This document shows, in pieces, positions 1 through 9,141 of a stretch of DNA of 64,000 nucleotides. The notes under the pieces were generated by a model. The model did no database searches. It saw only the letters and a list, made by a program, of their open reading frames with translations, and was not told the origin of the DNA. This stretch comes from Aporrectodea caliginosa (Eukaryota; Annelida; Clitellata; Crassiclitellata; Lumbricidae). The stretch lies in the NCBI GenBank assembly GCA_020284085.1, contig JACEVL010000062.1, positions 2,181,110-2,245,109 on the forward strand, read 5' to 3'. A program made the position numbers and the translations under genes. Positions within the stretch are counted from its first letter, which is position 1. Each line of letters begins with the position of its first letter.

Positions 1-69
1 CTGTCTCTGTCTCTGTCTCTGTCTCTGTCTCTGTCTCTGTCTCTGTCTCTGTCTCTGTCTCTGTCTCTG

Positions 70-124
<55 letters not shown>
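1..124. repeat. (CTGTCT)n then (CT)n microsatellite
   Basis: Perfect 6-bp CTGTCT units run to about position 90, then a pure CT dinucleotide run to about 124. The array is cut by the left window edge, so its true length is unknown. Confidence 0.97.
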
Positions 125-129
<5 letters not shown>

Positions 130-700
130 AATCGCCGTGTATACAATGAAAAGCAATCGATTATCTTTCTTATTATATATCTAGGTGCTTAATTTCTCTT
201 CAAGAGAAGTAATTTTTTTTAAAAGAAATTTGTTCAAATTCTGGATCATTGATTAATTTATTCGTTGAAGAAAAATATTTAATTTCCTTTTTCTAGAAAT
301 CAGTTCAAATTGATTTATTTATTCCTTAAAGAAAGATATTGCCATCCTGGGGAATTTATATTCTGCGGGGATGAATTTTTTTATAGAAATAGTTTATCGT
401 CTAGAGATATTAATTTCTTCTGTAAATGAAATTAGATAATACTAATCTGTTTGTTGTTAAAGAAAGTATCTTTAAAGGAAATTTAATTTTCTGTAGAAGG
501 AAATTAATTTTGATAGGAGTTAATTTATCTGCCCCAGAAATTAATTTATTTTGTAAACAAAATTAATTAAATTCGGTCCTGTCCTCGATAACTTAATTTC
601 TACATTGCAAATATATGTTTATTTAATATTTGGTGTAATATGGAAAGTGGTGTGCGAGAGAGCTGTGACTGTGTGTACTGCCTTTAGCAAGAAAGTTTGA
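125..700. other. AT-rich sequence with degenerate GAAATTAATTT motifs
   Basis: No open frame of note. Variants of AGAAATTAATTT recur about every 30-60 bp between 180 and 580, often paired with a nearby inverted AAATTAATTTC. This looks like a decayed tandem or palindromic repeat. No gene is seen. Confidence 0.45.
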
Positions 701-702
701 AC

Positions 703-870
703 AAATAAGTAAGTAAGTAAGTATATTCTTTACGACGACCAACTGCTCTACCGCACTTTGGTTTACATGAAATTTAAACGAGGTAAAGAGACGTTTTTCT
801 CGTTAGGTTGTCCGCACTGGGGATAATTCGGTCGTGCGGCCTCTTGGAGTTGGACACGGATCTCTGGATA
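703..870 (-). mobile_element. Retroposon 3' part, family L, with (ACTT)n tail
   Basis: An (AAGT)n run at 705-723 is followed by a segment that aligns with 2966-3130. Both copies contain CCGCACTTTGG and a TTGTCC(G/C)C..TGGGGATAA-like block in the same order. Read on the minus strand, this is a retroposon body ending in (ACTT)n. The family is not recognised. Confidence 0.55.
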
Positions 871-904
871 ATGGTTTATTATATAGGAGTCCTTGAGTAA
901 GGCT

Positions 905-1030
905 AATTTTCCACCACTGTTCGCCCTCTGACAGTGCCAGTCACAAGCGTGGATAAAGGAGGGGCGACGCTAATGATCGTTGTTATTAAACAGTGTTTTA
1001 GACCGAAACTACTTGAGTAAGGCTGTGGCC
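905..1030 (+). repeat. Dispersed repeat family A, copy 1
   Basis: This segment matches 31350-31460 and 38978-39090. The shared blocks are GTGCCAGTC(C/A)CAAGC, AAGGAGG and GCGACGCTAATGATC, followed by TTTGTTAT and ACAGTG. All three copies lie on the plus strand. It is probably a retroposon 3' segment of unknown type. Confidence 0.6.
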
Positions 1031-1447
1031 TCAGCGGTGGGAAGAGCGGGTTAAACACATGGACCGGATCAAGCAGAGCAGCTGCAAAGAGGCTTCAAAG
1101 TGTTCTTCTGTTTGCATCTTACAAACCACCTGTGCTCTTTAATGCAACCGCGACTGGGACTCTCACGGTGTCACTAGCGAAGAAGCTGGATACAGAAATA
1201 GAAAAGAACACCTAATAGTAATCTCGAGATTTCTACAGCGCCCCTTCAGAAACTTCAAGCACATGATACATAATTATAATTTTATTCGTATAATAAAATT
1301 AAGTCTACTTAAGTGCCATCACACACTTGAACGGAGAAAAACAACCTGGCTATTGCGGACTTTTTTTTACATAGCGCCTGTCAATAAAGCTGGTCTCCCA
1401 GACGCGGCTTTTGTGTGGCGCTGAGAAATATCGAAGATTTACATTAC
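1031..1447. other. Unassigned; weak LINE-type hairpin half at 1237-1245
   Basis: AGCGCCCCTTCAGA at 1237-1250 matches the arm of the dispersed LINE 3' hairpin in minus orientation, but the opposite arm is not clear. The rest has no recognisable coding or repeat structure. Confidence 0.35.
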
Positions 1448-1770
1448 ATTCATGTTGCGCTGTTTTCTTAATTCGCGAGAAATTTTTCAACGCAGTATGA
1501 GAAGTGAGACGAAAATATTATTAATAACGCGGCCTAGTTTTACACTCGAATCCCAATTTTCGATTGTTGAAACCGTGCAAACATTATGTAGCACTTCAAA
1601 ACAAACGCTGTCAACAATAAACGTTCACATTTGTTTGTATATTATGTATGTATGCATGTTGGTATATGTATATATGCATGCATGTATGTATGATGGATAT
1701 ATGTATGCATGTATGTATGTATTTGTGAGTGTGTGTATTGCAGGTTGTCTGTTCTGTTAGTAGTTAAGAT
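1448..1770. other. Low-complexity stretch with degenerate (ATGT)n
   Basis: A 102-codon frame at 1452-1760 ends in a degenerate ATGT/GTAT array (1640-1735) that supplies the MYVCM-type residues. It has no homology I can name and is treated as non-coding. Confidence 0.5.
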
Positions 1771-1870
1771 TTATGTCTTCTGTCATTTGTGATCTTGTGA
1801 ATTGTTTCAATTGCATAACTGTACACTGTAACCAGTTGCCGTTTGTCAACCGGATTGTTTCAATAAAGAA
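1771..1870 (+). mobile_element. Probable 3' end of tRNA-type SINE family C
   Basis: The end (GTTTGTC...TTTCAATAAAGAATATTATT) resembles the ends of the SINE copies at 22943-23217 and 32985-33215, which read TTGAATC(T)AATAAA followed by ATT repeats. It is directly continuous with the (ATT)n array on its right. Confidence 0.4.
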
Positions 1871-2205
<335 letters not shown>

Positions 2206-2530
2206 ATCATTATTATATACATAATATATGTATGTACGTGTGATGTGTGCGTGTGCGGTTTGGTCATTGGTGTTATTTCTAGAACTGCGACACACAAGAG
2301 AGAGGATCGGATTCGGATAGTACATAGGGGTCTACTCGAAAGGCGTTAAATGACTAACTAGCAAAAACGTTGTTCCCGTATCTGTGAACCTGCGGAAACT
2401 ACCTATACATTACACGCTCATTACAAGGCTTTGATTATAAGAGGAAATGCGCAATTTCTCTTTGAAGAGAAGAAATTCAGTTGATCTCTTGGCCATATGA
2501 TAGCTACGCTGTGGAAGTCATTATGGTAAC
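2206..2530. other. No gene or repeat recognised
   Basis: Unique-looking sequence with no long frame and no inverted or direct repeat that I can see. Confidence 0.4.
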
Positions 2531-2534
2531 ATTA

Positions 2535-2600
2535 TGGTAATTGCAAAGTTATATAGCGCCACTTCTGGGGATTCTCATCAGAGGTGCTCTTGACCTAATA
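2535..2600 (-). mobile_element. LINE-type 3' hairpin remnant
   Basis: TATAGCGCCACTTC (from 2552) and AGAGGTGCT (2580-2588) form the two arms of the dispersed AGCGCC hairpin in minus orientation. A short ATTATGGTAA repeat sits where the tail should be (2526-2541). Confidence 0.6.
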
Positions 2601-2704
2601 CAATTAAATAAAAACCACAAAATTAGATTGGCATTAGATTATAGATGAAAATCAGGTACTATTTAAACGTTGTCGTTTGCTTGCTATGGCAGTAATAAGA
2701 ATAA

Positions 2705-2915
2705 ATCTCACACAATGCACTACATGCAAGATTTTAAAGAAAAAGAAACAAAGGCAGACCAAGACTACGCTGGATAGATGATATAAATTAGGACATAACA
2801 TCACTTGGACTAACACTAAGGGGAGCAACGGACTTGGCACATGACCGAGGACAATGGAGGTCATTTATTCGTACACATCGCCGCAATATGGCTGGCGTCA
2901 GGAACTGATGGTGTT
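2705..2915 (+). pseudogene. RTE-like LINE, C-terminal end of reverse transcriptase ORF (copy G1)
   Basis: The frame from about 2738 reads GRPRLRWIDDIN, stop, DITSLGLTL, GATDLAHDRGQW, RSFIRTHRRNMAGVRN, stop. This is the typical end of an endonuclease/reverse transcriptase polyprotein of RTE-like LINEs (family knowledge). One in-frame stop interrupts the fragment and everything upstream is missing. The ORF stop is followed by TGATGGTG, a degenerate start of the GAT-type tail seen in copies at 24.4 and 48.6 kb. The upstream CACACAATGCACTACATG is shared with the 48.5-kb copy. It is a dead 5'-truncated fragment. Confidence 0.75.
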
Positions 2916-2954
2916 GACGACACCATAACTGTTCTTGATGAACGAGGTTATTCC

Positions 2955-3245
2955 ATTGCTATATAAAGTAAGTAAATAAGTAAGTATGTTCTTTATTAAA
3001 CCAATTGCAAATTTCCGCACTTTGGTGTACATACATTTATACAGAGTATAACATTCTTATTATAAACGATGTGCGTGTGAGATTGTCCCCGTGTGGAATA
3101 AAACGATCATGTAATCTCGGGCGCAGGGAGTAGGGGAGCGGCTTTTGGGGGGGGTGAGGAGCCCATGGAGTACATGCCCTGGTTTCCCAAGACCGCAGAG
3201 AAGAGGCGTGAGTAATACACATATCTGGAACATCTCTTCTCTTCC
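2955..3245 (-). mobile_element. Retroposon family L, copy 2, with (ACTT)n tail
   Basis: An (AAGT)n run at 2966-2984 is followed by ATGTTCTTTATTAAACC and the CCGCACTTTGGTGTACAT block shared with 721-780. The body extends through GATTGTCCCCGTGTGG to about 3240. The minus strand is the sense of the element. The family is not recognised. Confidence 0.55.
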
Positions 3246-3480
3246 TGTGGATGTTCGTTCTGCTTAGCTGCTGTCATTTCATCTTCGGCTTAAATCTAGC
3301 GTCGTTTTCAGGAAACTTATTCACCACAGCATACTTCTTTGTCATTGCGGACTGATCTTCTTGATATTGGCCAGATTACGACAGGATTTTGTTGCACCAT
3401 GGTTTAGTGTCTTGCGCATTAGCCACCTGCGCGATAATCACCACTAATAAAAATAAAAACCACAACCAACACCAACACCA
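3246..3480. other. No feature recognised
   Basis: Short unique stretch with no usable frame or repeat. Confidence 0.35.
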
Positions 3481-3592
3481 CCACCTCCAACACTATACTT
3501 CCACTACTTCCACTACTACTTCTACTGCTACTGCTACTGCTGCTACTTCTGCTACTGCTGCTACTGCTGCTACTACTACTACTAAGTAGTAG

Positions 3593-3671
<79 letters not shown>

Positions 3672-3734
3672 TAATAGTAATAATAATAATTGATAGTAAT
3701 AATAATAATAATAATTAATAGTAATAATAATAAT

Positions 3735-3789
<55 letters not shown>

Positions 3790-3800
3790 TATAATAATAA
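3481..3800. repeat. Mixed (ACT/GCT)n then (AAT)n microsatellite
   Basis: Imperfect CTACTG/CACTAC units to about 3590, then (AAT)n with spaced TTAATAG and TTGATAG interruptions to 3800. The AAT part is the left border of the family D retroposon chain. Confidence 0.95.
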
Positions 3801-3970
3801 CGTCTGTCTGTTTGCGTCCAACGCTATAACTTGGTCGCATTCAACGGCACTTTTCCTGCAAACCCTGAAGACGAGGCCTGACCCTCCAGACAAATTTCCT
3901 GCTCCTTATAGGAATTTTTCATAAATCCTGAGGATCCTTGATACCTCGGGTAAAAAAAAAAAAAAAAAAT
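3801..3970 (+). mobile_element. Truncated retroposon family D, copy D1
   Basis: A coding tail (FNGTFPANPEDEA, stop at 3879-3881) is followed by a 70-bp 3' UTR. The UTR holds a small hairpin (CCTGAGG...CCTCGGG), then an A-run (3952-3969) and (AAT)n. Other copies share the NAVAFRGTF-type ending, the hairpin, the A-run and the AAT tail. The left end abuts (AAT)n directly, so the copy is heavily 5'-truncated. Confidence 0.7.
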
Positions 3971-3988
3971 AATAATAATAATAATAAT

Positions 3989-4120
3989 GCAGTGGCTTTT
4001 GGGGCACTTTCGCCGGTCAAGAGATAGTTGAGTAGGGCCTTTCCAGACAATTTTCTACAATAGATAATGTTCAAGTCCCTGAGGGATCCTGTATACCTCA
4101 GGGGCATAAAAAAAAAAATA
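3989..4120 (+). mobile_element. Truncated retroposon family D, copy D2
   Basis: It starts directly inside the (AAT)n tail of D1. The coding remnant reads NAVAFGALSPVKR, stop (4025-4027), then an 80-bp UTR. The hairpin CCCTGAGG/CCTCAGGG is perfect, and A11 (4108-4118) leads into (AAT)n. This is head-to-tail stacking of two copies. Confidence 0.75.
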
Positions 4121-4176
4121 ATAATAATAATAATAATAATAACAATATGAAAATAATAATAATAATAATATAATTA
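4121..4176 (+). repeat. (AAT)n tail array
   Basis: AAT units with one interruption. It ends in ATTAATATTCTGATC, the same flank that ends the (AAT)n array after copy D3 at 16.2 kb. Confidence 0.9.
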
Positions 4177-4643
4177 ATATTCTGATCTATGGCCTGTCCA
4201 TCTAACTCCGTCTTATCCCACCCAGTGCCATCTTCAACCTCTCTTTCAATATCACGTATAATTAAACCCCTTCTCGGTAAATCCTCTTTTTTCCTATCTC
4301 TTCTCTATTATAGTATACCCTCACAGTCGCGGAGCATCTAAAGAACATTACACGTAAGTCGTTGAGGCGCGATGCCTATTTATAGCGCCGATTTGTCGAA
4401 CAATTGCTTCCGCTGAAGACGACCCAAGATGGTGAGCAGGGAACTACGAGCGTCGGTAAGTAAGTAAGTAGATCAATTAAAGCTTACGTTCACGTCGCCG
4501 TTAACTACGGCTACAGAGGCGACACACAGTGGCCGTTCTGTTATTGTATAGATGTAGGTCACCGTCAACAGCAGTTTACAGAGCAGTGATATCTCCGCTT
4601 GAAAGATAATTCGGCCGAAGTTCTCGATAAAACACCGACGCAA
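4177..4643. other. Mostly unassigned; short (AAGT)n at 4455-4470
   Basis: The sequence following the AAT array shares its first bases (ATTAATATTCTGATC, ATGGCCT) with 16203-16227. A short GTAAGTAAGTAAGTAG at 4455-4470 resembles the tail of retroposon family L. No gene is seen. The 101-codon minus frame at 4473-4778 runs into the adjacent DNA element. Confidence 0.4.
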
Positions 4644-4826
4644 CAGAGCTTTTTTAGTGTGCAGTTCTACACAAAAAGGGGCAGTTTTAAATGAATTTGT
4701 GCAGCTGTAGAAGCATGTTTGTGCAGTTAAAAATAGTTTTAAATGCTTATTGTCATCCGATTTGGAATAATTTACCATAGCTTTTTAAAGGGTTGTGCAG
4801 TTCTAAAATTTCTTTGAAAAAACCCA
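4644..4826. mobile_element. hAT-like nonautonomous element, degraded copy
   Basis: It aligns with the complete element at 47231-47678. Shared blocks include GTGCAGTTCTACACAAAA, AATTTGTG, TTGTGCAGT and the terminal AAAAAACCC. Its ends (CAGAGCTTTTTT and AAAAAACCCAG) are decayed versions of CAGGGCTTTTTT/AAAAAACCCTG, and no clean target duplication remains. Confidence 0.65.
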
Positions 4827-4855
4827 GTGACAAATTTTCTTTACAAGTTGTAGGA

Positions 4856-4955
4856 TTCGACAAGGAGTTTCAATATTCTTGTATGACGTAATTATTTTAA
4901 TAAAAAGTTTATTAAAATAATTCGTCATACGACAAAATTGAAACTCTTTGTCGAA
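4856..4955. repeat. 100-bp imperfect palindrome (foldback)
   Basis: The left arm (4856-4904) and right arm (4908-4955) are reverse complements with a few mismatches and one small indel around a 3-nt centre. The arms start TTCGACAAGGAGTTTC and end GAAACTCTTTGTCGAA. It could be a foldback transposon or a very small inverted-repeat element. It lies 30 bp right of the hAT remnant. Confidence 0.85.
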
Positions 4956-5530
4956 AATTTTTAATATTGAATCTATGAGATTTGGAAAGAAATCTTTGCA
5001 AACGAGCAGACGTGAAAGAAAACTGTACTAAAGGTTAAGCGATGAACAAATTCACAACAATAAATATCGGTAGGCCTACTTCTTTTTAAAAGTAATTAAT
5101 CAGCACAGGATTAACCTTTAAGCGAAGAAAAGCTACTGCCTATAGGTTAGGATCTCACAATCGGCCTCACACATTTTTATATACATTAATGAATGCTAAA
5201 ATTTAAAAAATACATAAAAGTAGGCCGCTTGTTTCCAGAGTATAGTATATCAAAATTTATGATAGAGATCAAGCCAACCACTGATACATGCATTCATTTG
5301 AAAATAATATGAATTTTCACTTTAAATGTCTTGTTATTAAAAGGCATTATGTTCTCAAGTTTTGTGGGACCTTCAGGCGCAATTCTTAAAAACGGCCTCA
5401 AAGTTTCTGTTAGCTTAGGGCCACACCAAGTCTAAATTCGGTGTCCCGTGATATTCGATCCGTCCTAAAACTATCCGGGGATGAATAAATTTCTACCCCG
5501 GATGGAATATACCTAAATAGAGTATCCGGG
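4956..5530. other. Unassigned AT-rich sequence
   Basis: No coding frame is seen. A small inverted pair ATCCGGGG (5473-5480)/CCCCGGAT (5496-5503) lies just left of the next transposon. Confidence 0.4.
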
Positions 5531-6399
5531 TAGGGTTGCCACCCGTCCCGACTTTGTCGGGACAGTCCCGATTTCGAGGCAAATGTCCCGTGTCCCGACT
5601 TGACCTAGTCGGGACAGCGAAATGTCCCGACTTTCAGATGTGTGACCAAATCTAACAAAATGTTGTGACTTAAAACACAATACCCGTATTAACTACTGCT
5701 AATTGTTCTTCGATTAGTGATGGAGATGATATCTTTACAACGAGTTTACTTAATTTCGAGCACTTTTCGAGCAGTTTTGCCTTTAAAAAAAAAAGGTCAT
5801 CCGGAAAAATTGCATGATTGGGTACTTGTCGGTTAATTCACCGGAATTAATTTTTTCATGTACCTTGTCGGTTAATTCACCGGATTTAATTCTTGCGTCT
5901 ATACATTGCCTGTTCAAGCACCGGAATAAATTTCTACGCGTTTCTTTCCTTTTAAGCACCGTTTCGTCATCAGAAAGCATGGACGACACTAACCCTGACC
6001 CTAACCGACCTCACGGCGCGTAACACCTCAACGTAACCTACAGTAGGCCTACATGTATATGGACTATAAAACTTGAAGTCGTGAGGGTCGTTTAGGGTCA
6101 GGGTTAGGGTCGTCATTATATTAACGTGAGGGTCGGTTGAGTCGTGAGCATAATTGTGCTTGAAAGTACAGACATCTATTTTACGTGGGCAAGTCATTAC
6201 CATTGCAAATATTCATACCATTGCAAATATTAAATCCGGTGAATTAATTTTACGTGGGCAAGTCACTACCATAGAAAAAATTAATTCCGGTGAATTAACC
6301 GACAAGACAGTACCCATGATTGTAACTCGTGAGCATCGACGTCGATGATTACGAGAAAGTTGCGTCCCGACTTCCTGGTTCGAAAAGGTGGCAACCCTA
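5531..6399. mobile_element. hAT-like composite element, 869 bp
   Basis: The ends are TAGGGTTGCCACC (5531-5543) and its reverse complement, ending at 6399. The flanks TATCCGGG (5523-5530) and TATCCAGG (6400-6407) agree at 7 of 8 positions, an 8-bp duplication as expected for hAT transposons. Both ends carry GTCCCGAC blocks just inside. There is no transposase frame, so it is nonautonomous. An inner perfect 33-bp inverted repeat (5825-5857 and 6274-6306) encloses a further module with telomere-like motifs. Confidence 0.8.
5979..6140. repeat. Inverted pair of telomere-like motifs within the composite element
   Basis: ACTAACCCTGACCCTAACCG near 5986-6008 and its near-complement AGGGTCAGGGTTAGGGTCG at 6097-6115 face each other. 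The same TTAGGGTCAGGGTTAGGG(T) unit occurs in the element at 8963-9133 and, inverted, at 16978-17040. Confidence 0.75.
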
Positions 6400-6807
6400 T
6401 ATCCAGGAGATACACCATTTCCATTGCCCATCGTTTAAAATCATCCCCTGAGGTTAACAATTCAAAGGTATAATGCATTATTGAAAAATGCGTATAAATG
6501 ATAAATCAGTGCTGTAAAACCAAAAAGAGGTAAAGAAATTAGTAAAGCAAGTGACTTTATGTCCTAAGCAAATCAAATTGAAATTACATTAGGAAGAATA
6601 GCCACACGCGGAATCAACTTTCTTCCCCATCTCTAAAGAAGGATTTTGGCATGACGTTATCGGTGAAACATTTCTCAAGATGTTGTCGCTTTTCTGAAGG
6701 ATCACCGAAGTGATGCAACGTGGCAGAAGCGGAAGCAATCTAAAAGGCATAGGCAGTTGCGTACAGCCCACATAGAGAGAAGTCCTTCTGCTGCTGGCAG
6801 GGAGGAC
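6400..6807. other. No feature recognised
   Basis: Unique-looking sequence with small frames only and no family signature. Confidence 0.4.
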
Positions 6808-7145
6808 TTTAACATGTACATGTATATGTTACAGGGAATGTGTATAAACAGGGAATATGTATATACTCCAGGCCCTAGGGAATATACAAAATTACATATA
6901 CCTTATATAGGGAATTTGCATAATCAGGGTATGTGTATATTTCAAGTATATCTAACCCCAACACCCTAACCGCCCTAACCCCCTAACCCCAATCCTGACC
7001 ACTAACCCTGTAACCCTAACCTAACCCTAAACCCTAAATTTTCAGGGCATATAGACATACCCTGTTTATACATATACTCTGAAACTTCAGGGTAGGCTAT
7101 ATACATATTCCCTGATTATTCCCTGTAACATGTATACATGTTAAC
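6808..7145. mobile_element. Palindromic element with telomere-like core
   Basis: The outer arms read TTAACATGTACATG...GTTACAGGGAA on the left and TTCCCTGTAACATGT...GTTAA on the right. Inner arms (CAGGGAATATGTATAT and its complement near 7096-7112) continue the inverted repeat. The centre holds degenerate CCCTAA units. It is probably a nonautonomous DNA element. No coding capacity is present. Confidence 0.7.
6952..7038 (+). repeat. Interstitial telomere-like (CCCTAA)n, degenerate
   Basis: A run of CCCTAAC, CCCTAACC, ACCCTAA and ACCCTG variants. It lies inside a palindromic element rather than at a chromosome end, since unrelated sequence continues on both sides. Confidence 0.8.
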
Positions 7146-7566
7146 ATATACAGGCTCGTCGATTTGGTTAGGTGCCTTGTGTAGAGCTGACGCAAATGTC
7201 GGCCGAGAATAATATTGCAGGTGCATAGTGTCATTTACAATACAATACAATACAATACAATACAATACAACTGTAATTTACATTTACGTCATCCTGCGAA
7301 TGTTCTCCTTGTCTGGACTCTTCCATCTTCGAAGTTCATGTCTCTTGTTTTATACATGTACACAGCTATCGCATCAAGCCCTTCACGCAACTAATTATGT
7401 GACTCGACTTACTTTGAGGCATTGTTTATACTCTGCGTGAGATTACAGCACCACACAGAACACAAGAGCCCTTGAAGTTGGCTAGTTGCCTCAAATGGCT
7501 TCAATGGCTTTGATCAGAAACGACCGATATCAAAGCGCGAGCTATGAGGTACTGAGAGATTGAGGT
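7146..7566. other. Mostly unassigned; short (AATAC)n at 7236-7270
   Basis: Seven AATAC units make the only clear structure. The frame at 7228-7440 starts in that array and shows no recognisable domain. Confidence 0.45.
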
Positions 7567-7601
7567 ACTAATTGGGTGACTTAGTAAGTCACCCAATTAG
7601 T
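7567..7601. repeat. Perfect 17-bp inverted repeat, 1-nt loop
   Basis: The arms are ACTAATTGGGTGACTTA (7567-7583) and its exact reverse complement (7585-7601), separated by a single G. It would form a cruciform or hairpin. Confidence 0.95.
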
Positions 7602-8127
7602 AACTCATTGGAGACGACACGCATTACTCAAGGCTGCGAAACGGTTAACTTTTAGACAATGTCACAAATAGCCTAGATAGATAGATATATAGAGTAGAAA
7701 GAGATAGTAATGAGAGGCCCATTGGCTTCACTGGATTCTTTGCCCACATATGCCAACAATAAGCAGCATATAGCTTTGCCCATGACTCCGACTGACATAG
7801 TTCTAAAGTGCACAATTTGCAATTAAGTTGCAGAGGGGATACTTTTTCAAGGGGGTTGATTTCTTACGACTCATGGGGATATTTTTGCATGAGGAAATTA
7901 GTCCCTCCCGTTGAGATACTTCATTTCGTTAAGCGGATATAATTTTAGTGGATACTCTATTTCGTGACACCGGCACTCAATTTAATTTAATGTAAAATAG
8001 TTTAATACATCTGCCCAGCTTCACAAAAAGTTCACTAAAGGCATATTACGTCGATATACATTAACCCCACTTCTGGACAGAGCAGAATATCGTTCCCCAC
8101 CTCACACCCATTGGGCCATTGGTAGAT
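7602..8127. other. No gene recognised
   Basis: Short GATA-type repeats near 7675-7695. Otherwise unique-looking with no usable frames. Confidence 0.4.
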
Positions 8128-8345
8128 TCAATACAATACAATACAACAGATGTCTGATATCGCCCTTCTTACTAAGGTTGCCCCAAGCTCAGAAGTGCAC
8201 ACGCCTCGGCGGCGCAGAACCAATTATATTGCAGAGCAATTGTGCGCGAAGGACTTGCTCAAGGTCCCTACGGCTAGAGGTGGATTCGAACCTGCAACCC
8301 TCCGGCTGCTAGGCACCGAACATACCGCTACACCACCGCGCCCCA
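8128..8345 (-). mobile_element. tRNA-derived SINE family S1, (TTGTA)n tail
   Basis: Read on the minus strand it starts GGGGCGCGGTGGTGTAGCGG (box A region), with a perfect box B GGTTCGAATCC at 8282-8292. An unrelated body follows, then a short (TTGTA)n tail at 8128-8145. Other S1 heads lie at 18382 (plus) and 38650-38731 (minus). The copy at 38.6 kb has a different, LINE-derived 3' end, so the family has more than one tail type. Confidence 0.8.
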
Positions 8346-8353
8346 CAGGCCGC

Positions 8354-8518
8354 CAGTGTGATTCTCCTTAACGATAACGATAACGAAGATGTTCGTTAAC
8401 GAAAATAAAATGATTTCGTTAACGATAACTATAACTATAACTAAAAAATATAATTAACTATAACTATAACTATAACGAAAATAACAATAACGAAAATTCA
8501 TCATCAACTATTACTGTA
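8354..8518. mobile_element. hAT-like short element, internally deleted, 165 bp
   Basis: It begins CAGTGTGATTCTCCTTAACG and is filled with GATAAC/TAACTA units, nearly identical to the left part of 44907-45431. Perfect 8-bp direct repeats CAGGCCGC (8346-8353 and 8519-8526) flank it. It lies directly beside the tRNA head of the S1 SINE. The right terminus is not a clean inverted repeat, suggesting internal or terminal loss. Confidence 0.75.
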
Positions 8519-8526
8519 CAGGCCGC

Positions 8527-8640
8527 AAGCGAAGGAAATATTTCGCAGCAGCTTTTGCCCTGGATGGAATTTGATTTGAATCATGGCCTCTACACTTGTA
8601 ATTCATCACCGTAACCACTAGACTGCAATCGCGAATAGCT
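8527..8640 (-). mobile_element. tRNA-like SINE head (family S3)
   Basis: The minus strand reads CGATTGCAGTCTAGTGGTTA (box A-like), then ATTCAAATC (box B-like) near 8571, and continues into unrelated sequence. The spacing of about 40 nt between boxes fits a tRNA-derived promoter. The acceptor stem does not look intact, so this is not called a tRNA gene. Confidence 0.5.
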
Positions 8641-8790
8641 TGTTTACTTTGAGAGAAATAGGAAGGCGGCAGATTCGATTAATCAGAGTCTGATAAGAGG
8701 TGGGACTTCGTTTTTTCAATGGACAGCCCGAGGAATGATAGATAGAGAAACATGAAACCGTAACAATAAATTTCTGCTTATCAGTTGCTA

Positions 8791-8962
8791 CCTGGGAGCT
8801 CAGTAGTGTAGTGGTTAGCGTGCTAGACTGTCAGGGATCAGTCGGGGTTCAAACCCCCGCCAGGGCAGACATTTGGTTCGAGATTTCTGCTCCACCTGCG
8901 CCTCCTATTATACAACTCAGCTATAATGAGTACACTGACTGTACACTATCGGTAGGATGATT
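8791..8962 (+). mobile_element. tRNA-derived SINE family S2, 5' part
   Basis: Box A is GTAGTGTAGTGGTTAGCG and box B is GGTTCAAACCC (8846-8856). The body continues with TTTGGTTCGAGATTTCTG and a GAGTACACTGACTGTACAC block. The element is interrupted by the short transposon at 8963 and resumes at 9142. A full-length homologue on the minus strand is at 39090-39395. Confidence 0.85.
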
Positions 8963-9133
8963 GGCAAGCTTATAAAATGGGGGCTGAAGGATGTAGTGCG
9001 TGAGTTTACTGGCGTCGTGATGGTCGGTTAGGGTCAGGGTTAGGGTTAGTGTCGTCATTAGAAAACCTGGTACCGTCCGGCGTCCGCGCAGCATGCCGAA
9101 AGATATTTCAGCCCCTGATACTATAAGTTTGCC
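8963..9133. mobile_element. Short inverted-repeat transposon (family K) inserted in the S2 SINE
   Basis: The left end GGCAAGCTTATA...GGGGCTGAA and right end TTCAGCCCC...TATAAGTTTGCC are imperfect inverted repeats of about 28 bp. A perfect 8-bp duplication GGATGATT flanks it (8955-8962, 9134-9141), and SINE sequence continues on both sides. The interior holds GGGTCAGGGTTAGGGTTAG, a telomere-like motif. The superfamily is unassigned; 8-bp duplications fit hAT, P or Merlin. Confidence 0.88.
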
Positions 9134-9141
9134 GGATGATT

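Noticed and set aside
6952..7038. True telomere or chromosome end
   Set aside because: The repeats are degenerate, short and enclosed in a palindromic element with unrelated DNA continuing both ways.
8791..8870. Functional tRNA gene
   Set aside because: Boxes A and B are present but the acceptor and anticodon stems do not pair convincingly, and the unit continues into a SINE body found in other copies.
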